10,837 bases of DNA, taken from assembly GCA_008501785.1 (NCBI GenBank), contig QQUD01000227.1, positions 1-10,837 on the forward strand, written 5' to 3'. Source of the stretch: Chloroflexota bacterium. GTDB lineage: Bacteria; Chloroflexota; Anaerolineae; Promineifilales; Promineifilaceae. This document shows, piece after piece, positions 5,739 through 10,837 of the stretch. Numbering within the stretch: the first letter of the stretch is position 1; each line of letters begins with the position of its first letter. The notes under the pieces were generated by a model, which saw only the letters and a list, made by a program, of their open reading frames with translations, made no database searches and was not told where the DNA came from. The translations under genes were made by a program, and so were the position numbers.

Positions 5739-6746
5739 TTAAATGGTTTTAAAGCTTCCGGGAAGATGGGATAAAACGGCCGTTACCCGCTCCACATACC
5801 TCTCCATTTTTTGTTCAATGTCGTCCTGCCAATTGTCAGGGCGCTGCACCAATCGCTCGTCTTTGCCACGAGGTACCTCGTATAAAAAACGTGCCAGACG
5901 AATAATCCACCACACAAGCAGCACGGGATAGGTGTTTTGGATGCGGATTACGGCCGTTTCATCCCCCACCTTCGCCGCATATTGCCACATCACCCATTCC
6001 CAACGCGGCCACGGCACATCCAGATAGGCTGGATGGCACATCAAATCGACTATCTCAAAGGCCGGATCACCCCATCCACAATTTTCCCAGTCAACAGATA
6101 ACCATTGATCTGCACGGCGAACGAAGTTGAGTGTATTGCCATCCACACGGCACAAACCTAAAACTGGTTCAACTTCTTGTTCAATAGTGGATGCCATTTT
6201 TTCTACGGCGGGAATCAGTTGGCATAAAATGGTAGGTTGATGAGATTCAGGCAGCATTTGCAAATGTGCATAAATGTGCTGCAATCCATGCTTGATGCCG
6301 TTGAAGTTAATACCCGCTTCCAGCATTGTCACGCTGGTCGTTTGCGGCGAAACGGTTGCTAATACAGCGTAATGGTCGAGCAGCAAGTGCCATTCGCTGT
6401 CGGTTTGGGGCGGAACGGCCGTTACCTCACCCTCAAGCCACGACTGCACCACCACCGGCTGCGCACATCGTGACTCATCCAGCAAAATCGGCTTGGGCGC
6501 TATCGATAGACCTGCTTCCTGTAACACCGTCAGCGCCTGAAACTCACGCCACGCCCGCCGCCGTTCATCCCGAATCGTAAACTTAACCGCCCAATCACAC
6601 CCATGACCAGTCGCCCGATACAAAATATTATTGCCGCTGCCGTTTATCCGTGAAATCTCCCATCCGCACCACTCCCCATCAGCCGGACTCTTTGCTAAAA
6701 ACGCGACTATTTCATTCACAAAACACCTCATCTTTCTGAATTTCAT
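5739..6746 (-). CDS. APH/choline-kinase-fold phosphotransferase
   Basis: This is a protein of up to 335 aa with the aminoglycoside phosphotransferase fold. The putative ATP-binding Lys (K55, in DWAVKFTIRDE) and partner Glu (E68) come first, then the hinge QSWLEGE (101-107). The catalytic loop is LCRVDGNTLNF (198-208), with Asp202 and Asn207 at the right spacing. The metal-binding segment is SVDWENCGWGDPAFEI (217-232). The loop's usual His, two residues before the catalytic Asp (HxDxxxxN), is Arg200 here. The family phosphorylates hydroxyl groups on small molecules such as choline, thiamine, sugars or aminoglycosides; the substrate cannot be told from sequence, and resistance should not be assumed. 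The start is uncertain: the ATG at 6746 lacks a Shine-Dalgarno, an ATG lies at 6731, and a GTG nine codons in has AGGTG just before it. The gene is divergent from the UbiA-family gene. It contains three ACGGCCGT palindromes, including one near the C-terminus. Confidence 0.8.
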   Translation of the reverse strand: MKFRKMRCFVNEIVAFLAKSPADGEWCGWEISRINGSGNNILYRATGHGCDWAVKFTIRDERRRAWREFQALTVLQEAGLSIAPKPILLDESRCAQPVVVQSWLEGEVTAVPPQTDSEWHLLLDHYAVLATVSPQTTSVTMLEAGINFNGIKHGLQHIYAHLQMLPESHQPTILCQLIPAVEKMASTIEQEVEPVLGLCRVDGNTLNFVRRADQWLSVDWENCGWGDPAFEIVDLMCHPAYLDVPWPRWEWVMWQYAAKVGDETAVIRIQNTYPVLLVWWIIRLARFLYEVPRGKDERLVQRPDNWQDDIEQKMERYVERVTAVLSHLPGSFKTI

Positions 6747-6860
6747 CTATGTTATCATTCACAATCATCCGCCCCCAACACGATTCACCAACGAACCACA
6801 CATAAACTACCCCCTTCTCACCATTTGCAGGTAAAATCACCGTCATTATTAATTTCTGAA

Positions 6861-6986
6861 AGCTGATAGTACAGGTGGGCGCAATGAACCCAACAAATGC
6901 AAATACAATCTGCGCCCACCTGTTTAAGTGTTTCGCAGTATTCGTTAACCGTAGACTTAAATAAGCCGCGAAACACTAGCTGATAG
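6861..6986. repeat. Inverted-repeat element bounded by 9-bp direct repeats
   Basis: AGCTGATAG occurs at 6861-6869 and 6978-6986. Between the copies are two perfect inverted repeats: ACAGGTGGGCGCA/TGCGCCCACCTGT (6871-6883 with 6911-6923, 13 bp) and AGTGTTTCGC/GCGAAACACT (6927-6936 with 6968-6977, 10 bp). The block fills most of the divergent intergenic region before the UbiA-family gene. It could be a small non-autonomous mobile element, a structured leader, or an operator region. No T-tract makes it a terminator. Confidence 0.55.
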
Positions 6987-7013
6987 CTGATTGCTTTTCT
7001 CAAGGAGATTTTT

Positions 7014-7883
7014 GTGCTTTCTGGTTTATTCAAAACAATGCGACCCCGGCAATGGACGAAAAACGGCTTTGCCTTCATCGCATTATTCTTTGATGGCAAA
7101 GTAATGGAGCCAACAAGTTTGCTGCGCACCATCATCGCTTTTATCTTATTGTGCCTCATGTCCAGCGCAGTCTACTTAATGAATGATTTGGCTGACATCG
7201 AAAGTGATCGACAGCATCCGGTGAAAAAGAAACGGCCGTTACCCGCAGGCAAACTAAACCCAACTGTTGCCAAAGGTGCCGCTATTGTGTTTGCGTTCGG
7301 TAGCCTGATTGCTGGTTTTCTACTAGATACAAACTTCGGGTTCATCATTTTGTCATATTTTGTGATTCAGATCGCCTATACGTTTTATCTGAAACAAGTG
7401 GTGCTGCTCGATATTTCAGTTGTCACGGCTGGATTTGTGCTGCGCATTGCGGCTGGGGCTTCCTTGATCGATGTGCAGCGCTTTTCGCCCTGGCTTTATG
7501 TATTTGGTGGGTTCCTGGCGCTGTTTATGATTTTGGGTAAACGACGGCACGAACTCGTCTTGTTAGGCCAAGATGCATCAAATCATCGCCTGATTTTGGA
7601 AGAGTACAACCTGGATCTGATTGATCGCCTGCTCAGCATTGTCACCACCAGCGCCATCGTCTCTTACAGCCTATACACCTTTTTAGCGGAAGGACTACCC
7701 GACAACAACTTAATGATGCTCACGATTCCGTTTGTGCTTTACGGCATTTTTCGCTACATGTACCTCATTCACGTGCGCCACGAAGGCGGCGCACCGGAAG
7801 AGATATTCCTGCGAGACCGCTCAATGCAGGTAACTGTATTCTTTTTTGCAGTTCTCGTCTTTATTGCGCTCTACCTTTTGTAG
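7014..7883 (+). CDS. UbiA-family decaprenyl-phosphate phosphoribosyltransferase-like protein
   Basis: This 289-aa polytopic membrane protein has about eight or nine hydrophobic helices. The N-terminal MRPRQWTKNGFAF (9-21) is typical of the DPPR synthase branch of UbiA, which joins phosphoribosyl pyrophosphate to a polyprenyl phosphate. The first Asp-rich motif is NDLADIESD (57-65), followed by HPVKKKRPLPAG (68-79). The second half carries YTFYLK, AGFVLRIAAGAS and LGKRRHEL, all branch hallmarks. In actinobacteria the product feeds arabinan synthesis; its use in this organism is unknown. The start is GTG at 7014, preceded by AAGGAG (7002-7007) with a 6-nt spacer. It is followed after 122 bp by mevalonate kinase, which supplies the isoprenoid route. 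It contains one ACGGCCGT, encoding the Arg-Pro of the conserved KRPLPAG stretch. Confidence 0.85.
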   Translation: MLSGLFKTMRPRQWTKNGFAFIALFFDGKVMEPTSLLRTIIAFILLCLMSSAVYLMNDLADIESDRQHPVKKKRPLPAGKLNPTVAKGAAIVFAFGSLIAGFLLDTNFGFIILSYFVIQIAYTFYLKQVVLLDISVVTAGFVLRIAAGASLIDVQRFSPWLYVFGGFLALFMILGKRRHELVLLGQDASNHRLILEEYNLDLIDRLLSIVTTSAIVSYSLYTFLAEGLPDNNLMMLTIPFVLYGIFRYMYLIHVRHEGGAPEEIFLRDRSMQVTVFFFAVLVFIALYLL

Positions 7884-7886
7884 GAG

Positions 7887-7957
7887 CAACAACAGATACC
7901 AATAAGGAACAGATAAAATCCATTTCTGCTTCCGTTCCTTACTAAAATCCGTTGTTG
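7887..7957. repeat. Nested inverted repeats between the UbiA-family and mevalonate kinase genes
   Basis: CAACAAC (7887-7893) pairs with GTTGTTG (7951-7957). Inside it AAGGAAC (7904-7910) pairs with GTTCCTT (7934-7940). A symmetric 10-nt internal loop separates the two stems. No T-tract follows, so this is not a standard terminator. It could stabilise or process a joint transcript of the two genes. Confidence 0.5.
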
Positions 7958-8005
7958 CCATCTGAAAACAAAAAATCTTAATTTGTTAATTGATACCTTT
8001 TCACT

Positions 8006-8965
8006 ATGACAATCGCAACCGCTCCCGGAAAGATCATCCTCTTTGGTGAACATGCGGTCGTTTATGGCCGTCCCGCCATAGCTGCACCGGTTAGTCAACT
8101 CAGAGCAACGGCCGTTATCAAACCCACCTCACAACCGGGCATCCGTCTCATCGCGCCCGACCTGAATACCGACGTGTGGCTGTCTAGTTTGCCAGATGAC
8201 GACGCGCTGGCATTGGCCGTGCGTCAAGTCAAACAAGCTGCGGATTTGTCTACCCTCCCCGATATATCAATCACCGTCACCAGTCAAATCCCGATTGCCA
8301 GTGGATTGGGCAGCGGGGCAGCGATTGCGGCGGCTGTGATTCGTGCGTTGGCCCAATTTTTAGACTTGCCCAATTTACAGGGAAATGAGAAGGTCTCAAA
8401 ACTCACTTACGAAGTAGAAAAGATTCACCACGGCACCCCCAGCGGCATCGATAACACGGTAGTTTCATTTGAACAACCCATTTATTTTGTGCGACAGCAG
8501 CCCCAGAATTTGATTGAGCCGTTTGTGGTAAAACGGCCGTTACACCTCCTCATCGGCGATACTGGCGTACGCAGCAGTACAAGGAACGCGGTACTTGACG
8601 TGCGCCGTCAATGGGAAGCAGATCGCAACCGTTTTGAAACCTTCTTTGATGCGTGTGGGCACATAACCCAATCAGCCCGCACCACCATTGAACAAGGCGA
8701 CATTGCCCAACTTGGCCAATTAATGAAAGAAAATCATAGCTGGCTGCAAAAAATGACGGTGTCTTCGCCTGAACTAGACACGCTGGTAACAGCCGCTGTT
8801 GATGCTGGTGCGCTGGGTGCTAAATTAAGTGGTGCTGGACGCGGCGGCAACATGATTGCGCTGGTAGATGAAGGGATGGAAACGGCCGTTTCAAACGCCC
8901 TCCTCACCGCAGGTGCCCACGTCGTACTCACAACAACCATCCAACAAAATCATGACTCCATTTGA
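8006..8965 (+). CDS. mvk: Mevalonate kinase
   Basis: This 319-aa cytoplasmic GHMP kinase phosphorylates mevalonate with ATP to 5-phosphomevalonate, an early step of the mevalonate route to isopentenyl diphosphate. Motif 1 is APGKIILFGEHAVVYGRP (6-23), including the substrate-binding Lys9. Motif 2, the ATP loop, is PIASGLGSGAA (96-106). The catalytic Asp lies in HHGTPSGIDN (Asp149), and motif 3 is KLSGAGRGG (273-281). The second Ser of the usual GLGSSA is Gly104, so Mg/ATP coordination may differ slightly. Length is normal. No Shine-Dalgarno is seen before the ATG. The stop overlaps the downstream cmoB start by 14 bp. The rest of the mevalonate pathway is not in this window. The gene contains three ACGGCCGT palindromes. 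HIHGTPSG-type context and motif 3 separate it from galactokinase and homoserine kinase. Confidence 0.92.
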   Translation: MTIATAPGKIILFGEHAVVYGRPAIAAPVSQLRATAVIKPTSQPGIRLIAPDLNTDVWLSSLPDDDALALAVRQVKQAADLSTLPDISITVTSQIPIASGLGSGAAIAAAVIRALAQFLDLPNLQGNEKVSKLTYEVEKIHHGTPSGIDNTVVSFEQPIYFVRQQPQNLIEPFVVKRPLHLLIGDTGVRSSTRNAVLDVRRQWEADRNRFETFFDACGHITQSARTTIEQGDIAQLGQLMKENHSWLQKMTVSSPELDTLVTAAVDAGALGAKLSGAGRGGNMIALVDEGMETAVSNALLTAGAHVVLTTTIQQNHDSI

Positions 8966-9932
8966 TTATTCATCCCTTTACCCCCAACTTGCTAAGACGC
9001 CGCTTGCCGGGTGGGGTGACATGTTGCCAGCTCAAATTGCAGCAGCCTTGCAGCCTGACCAACACGGAAAGCTGCCAGAATGGAAAAAAACGCTGGATGC
9101 ACTGCCAGAAATACGGCCGTCTTCCCTCGATCTGCTTGATGAAGTGCGCATCGGTGTACCAGATAACGTAACGCCAGAACAGCAGCAACAGCTTGACCAA
9201 CAACTGCGCCACTTCCACCCCTGGCGTAAAGGACCGTTTGATCTATTTGGCATTCATATCGACACTGAGTGGCGCTCGGATTGGAAGTGGGACCGGTTGA
9301 AAGATGCGATTGCGCCGCTAAACGGCCGTCTTGTGCTCGATGTTGGCTGTGGCAACGGCTACCACATGTGGCGCATGATTGGTGCTGGGGCAGAATTGGT
9401 GCTGGGGCTGGACCCATTTTTAGTATACGTCATGCAATATCACGTCATGCGACATTTTATGAGAAACAGTCCGGCCTACGTGCTGCCATTAGGGATTGAA
9501 AAGCTGCCAGAAAATTTAAGAGCATTCGACACGATCTTTTCGATGGGCGTTTTGTATCATCGACGTTCACCCTTTGACCATTTGATGAGATTACGCGACA
9601 CGTTGCGCCCAGGCGGCGAATTGGTACTAGAAACGCTGGTGATTGATGGCAAATTAGGCGAGGTCCTTGTGCCAGAAAGTCGCTATGCACGCATGAACAA
9701 CGTATGGTTCATCCCGTCATCCGATACGCTTATTTCCTGGTTGCGAAAATGCCGTTTTCAAGGCATTAAGCTAGTTGACATAACGCACACAACCGTTCAA
9801 GAACAACGCAGCACAGATTGGATGACGTTTGAATCGTTGGTAAGCTGTTTGGATGTAAATAACTCACAAAAAACTATTGAAGGACACCCGGCTCCGAAAC
9901 GGGCAATATTAACGGCCGTATCCCCCAAATGA
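8952..9932 (+). CDS. cmoB: tRNA U34 carboxymethyltransferase CmoB
   Basis: This 326-aa protein matches the usual CmoB length (323 aa in E. coli). CmoB transfers the carboxymethyl group of carboxy-SAM to 5-hydroxyuridine-34 of tRNAs, making cmo5U for wobble decoding. The hallmark PWRKGPF (90-96) and LFGIHIDTEWRSDWKWDR (98-115) are present, then VLDVGCGNGYHMWRM (128-142), MGVLYHRRSPFDHL (198-211) and GHPAPKRAIL (311-320). All agree closely with the proteobacterial protein as I recall it. The ATG at 8952 lies inside the end of mvk (14-bp overlap, different frame) with no Shine-Dalgarno, so translation is probably coupled. The frame is open for 28 more codons upstream, but these are a shadow of mvk. 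CmoA, which makes carboxy-SAM, is not in the window. The last residues (TAVSPK) come from an ACGGCCGT palindrome, one of three in the gene. Confidence 0.95.
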   Translation: MTPFDYSSLYPQLAKTPLAGWGDMLPAQIAAALQPDQHGKLPEWKKTLDALPEIRPSSLDLLDEVRIGVPDNVTPEQQQQLDQQLRHFHPWRKGPFDLFGIHIDTEWRSDWKWDRLKDAIAPLNGRLVLDVGCGNGYHMWRMIGAGAELVLGLDPFLVYVMQYHVMRHFMRNSPAYVLPLGIEKLPENLRAFDTIFSMGVLYHRRSPFDHLMRLRDTLRPGGELVLETLVIDGKLGEVLVPESRYARMNNVWFIPSSDTLISWLRKCRFQGIKLVDITHTTVQEQRSTDWMTFESLVSCLDVNNSQKTIEGHPAPKRAILTAVSPK

Positions 9933-10008
9933 TCTTCATGCCCCAACAGTACCAGAGTACGGACCCAATCATAAAATTTTAATGAAAGAAGCGTGAAACG
10001 GCCGTTTT

Positions 10009-10046
10009 TGTGGATAACTTGTGGATAACCTCCACTTTTATCCACA
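10009..10046. promoter_or_regulatory. Cluster of three perfect DnaA boxes
   Basis: TGTGGATAA (reverse of TTATCCACA) occurs at 10009-10017 and 10020-10028, and TTATCCACA occurs at 10038-10046. All three match the E. coli consensus exactly. The first two are 11 bp apart, one helical turn. The last two form a perfect 13-bp inverted repeat (10016-10028 with 10038-10050) with a 9-nt loop. The DNA to about 10140 is fairly AT-rich. No dnaA, dnaN, parAB or rpmH lies nearby. It could be a replication origin, a DnaA-titrating site or a DnaA-controlled regulatory site. Confidence 0.7.
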
Positions 10047-10138
10047 AGTTTATGTCCAGTTAACACTTTCTCATTACTTTTCATAATGTGAATTTGAACA
10101 CTTTCGGTCCGTAAAATACCATTATAGTGATTTAAAAC

Positions 10139-10240
10139 ACAGATTAACGCCGATTAACGCAGATAAGAATGGATTTCATGCCTAAAACATTAATAAATCT
10201 GCAAAGGCGTGGCACCAAATCATGGAAATCTGCGTCCAAA
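10139..10240. repeat. GATTAACGC simple repeat with imperfect inverted partner
   Basis: GATTAACGC occurs at 10142-10150 and 10152-10160 and leads into CGCAGAT (10158-10164) and TTTCATG (10174-10180). The complementary CATGGAAATCTGCG lies at 10221-10234. Iterations of CACAGATTAACGC-like words are common intergenic repeats in environmental bacteria. Nothing here looks coding. Confidence 0.55.
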
Positions 10241-10261
10241 AATTCTTTCTCTAACAAGCTG

Positions 10262-10557
10262 CTAGTACCTCAACTTTATGATTTTGTAGGGTGAATTGGC
10301 AATTCGCCCAGAGTGGCGATTTATCAAATCGCCCTACATTTTTAGAAAGTTACGGTACTAGTGCCTTAACTTTATGATTTTGTAGGGTGAATTGGCAATT
10401 CGCCCAGAGTGGCGATTTATCAAATCGCCCTACATTTTTAGAAAGTTACGGTACTAGTGCCTCAACTTTATGATTTTGTAGGGTGAATTGGCAATTCGCC
10501 CAGAGTGGCGATTTATCAAATCGCCCTACATTTTTAGAAAGTTACGGTACTAGTGCC
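10262..10557. repeat. Three 96-bp tandem copies of a palindromic element
   Basis: Copies start at 10262, 10358 and 10454, followed by an 8-base partial copy (10550-10557). They differ at only two positions, both in the spacer (GTACC/GTGCC and CCTC/CCTT). Each unit is a large imperfect palindrome: AACTTT...GTAGGG on the left and CCCTAC...AAAGTT on the right. Each half also folds alone (GGTGAATT-GGC-AATTCGCC and GGCGATTT-ATC-AAATCGCC). The spacer GGTACTAGTGCC is itself nearly palindromic. This looks like a MITE-like element with recent tandem growth. The last partial copy runs into the end of the neighbouring gene. Confidence 0.9.
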
Positions 10558-10837
10558 GTTGCTTTCCAAAAATGAGGGGTTTGAGGGGTATTAGTGTGAT
10601 TGAGCTGTTGCCGGATTGCAATCATTTCTCCGTAAAGCTCATCATCAGGACCGTTTAATTGCTCTATTACTTCGGCATCAGCCATGCCGCCAGCACCTTG
10701 CCAAGTAAACCCAATATCAGGCGCATCCACTAAGCGAAGTCGAAACGGCCGATTTGATAGATGCCCAATCACTGCTTCGAGACATAACTCTCTAACAAAT
10801 ATAACGACTTGAATTTCCCTCAATCGAGTCTGTTCGC
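10542..10837 (-). CDS. Unrecognised protein, 3' end only (cut by window edge)
   Basis: The minus-strand frame is open from the window edge to a TAA at 10544-10542. About 98 residues are visible. A TTG at 10823 is a possible start, but in-frame codons continue to the edge, so the gene is probably longer. The visible part contains RLVDAPDIGFTWQGAGG and an acidic helical region ending in Gln/His/Thr-rich sequence. It matches no family I know. The last residues (TALVP) and the stop are encoded by the partial copy of the 96-bp repeat, so the native 3' end may have been replaced. A one-base variant of the iterated palindrome (ACGGCCGA, 10745-10752) lies inside. Confidence 0.55.
   Translation of the reverse strand, partial: EQTRLREIQVVIFVRELCLEAVIGHLSNRPFRLRLVDAPDIGFTWQGAGGMADAEVIEQLNGPDDELYGEMIAIRQQLNHTNTPQTPHFWKATALVP

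Larger units (their letters stand above)
588..10005. repeat. Dispersed iterated palindrome ACGGCCGT, 20 exact copies
   Basis: Exact copies start at 588, 918, 1003, 1244, 1673, 1739, 2652, 3334, 4642, 5776, 5950, 6415, 7232, 8108, 8533, 8882, 9113, 9322, 9912 and 9998. Most extend to AACGGCCGTT, often GAAACGGCCGTTTCC. Nineteen lie in genes: 11 read Thr-Ala-Val, 5 (Lys-)Arg-Pro and 3 Asn-Gly-Arg, so all three frames are used. The V4R gene has none and the secreted repeat protein has one, in its signal peptide. Near-matches occur at 2182 and 10745. The pattern parallels HIP1 in cyanobacteria, with a different word. Confidence 0.95.
9933..10541. other. 609-bp intergenic region without a credible gene
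   Basis: Between cmoB and the gene at the window edge I see no convincing coding sequence. The region holds an ACGGCCGT copy (9998-10005), the DnaA-box cluster (10009-10046), a moderately AT-rich stretch, the GATTAACGC repeat and the 96-bp tandem array. The only sizeable open frame here (minus strand, 10084-9797) overlaps cmoB and the DnaA boxes and has no family features. Confidence 0.6.

Noticed and set aside
5739..6746. Antibiotic-resistance aminoglycoside kinase
   Set aside because: Only the general APH fold is visible; the family covers many housekeeping substrates and nothing here points to a drug.
6818..7159. Minus-strand open frame of 113 codons across the divergent region
   Set aside because: It overlaps the UbiA-family gene and its inverted repeats, has no ribosome-binding site or family features.
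8992..9417. 141-codon minus-strand frame inside cmoB
   Set aside because: It is a shadow of CmoB, whose own motifs are unmistakable.
10016..10050. Intrinsic terminator of cmoB
   Set aside because: The 13-bp stem is AT-containing and no T-tract follows on the plus strand; the DnaA-box reading explains the symmetry better.
9797..10084. Minus-strand open frame over the end of cmoB and the DnaA boxes
   Set aside because: It is antisense to a strongly conserved gene end and its sequence shows no domain.
10262..10557. CRISPR array
   Set aside because: The repeats are directly adjacent 96-bp units without unique spacers, and no cas gene is present.

Overview
This looks like a chromosomal segment of a free-living bacterium of intermediate GC content, most likely from Chloroflexota (Anaerolineae-like). 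That is an inference. It rests on a mevalonate-pathway kinase, a decaprenyl-phosphate phosphoribosyltransferase-type UbiA protein, a V4R-domain protein, an ABC/LytTR fusion and many short palindromic intergenic repeats. No rRNA, tRNA, CRISPR array, transposase or phage gene was seen.

Layout. Bases 1-293 hold a perfect 25-bp inverted repeat and a GCGGAGA-type simple repeat. A TehB-like methyltransferase (+, 294-905) converges on a minus-strand three-gene set. In transcription order this set is an ABC ATPase-like/LytTR fusion (3428-2430), a 66-aa two-helix membrane protein (2279-2079) and an ABC-2 permease (2013-910). Next on the minus strand are a secreted protein with three ~93-aa repeats (4672-3578), a V4R-domain protein (5571-4936) and an APH-fold phosphotransferase (6746-5739). 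The first two of these have visible intrinsic terminators. A 267-bp divergent intergenic region rich in inverted repeats separates them from plus-strand genes: the UbiA-family transferase (7014-7883), mevalonate kinase (8006-8965) and CmoB (8952-9932, overlapping mevalonate kinase by 14 bp). The last ~900 bp hold three perfect DnaA boxes, simple repeats, a three-copy 96-bp tandem repeat of a palindromic element, and the 3' end of an unrecognised minus-strand gene cut by the window edge.

How the genes work together. The ABC/LytTR fusion, small membrane protein and permease look like one membrane-linked regulatory or export module. Its ATPase domain has lost key Walker residues, so it may act as a sensor or regulator rather than a motor. 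Mevalonate kinase and the UbiA enzyme both belong to isoprenoid/polyprenyl-phosphate metabolism. CmoB modifies tRNA wobble uridine.

The most striking global signal is the 8-bp palindrome ACGGCCGT, found 20 times in 10.8 kb (about 0.17 expected under uniform base use). Nineteen of the 20 lie inside genes, in all three reading frames. This resembles the cyanobacterial HIP1 phenomenon with a different word. The other top signals are the cluster of three DnaA boxes far from any replication gene and the ATPase/LytTR fusion with degenerate catalytic motifs.
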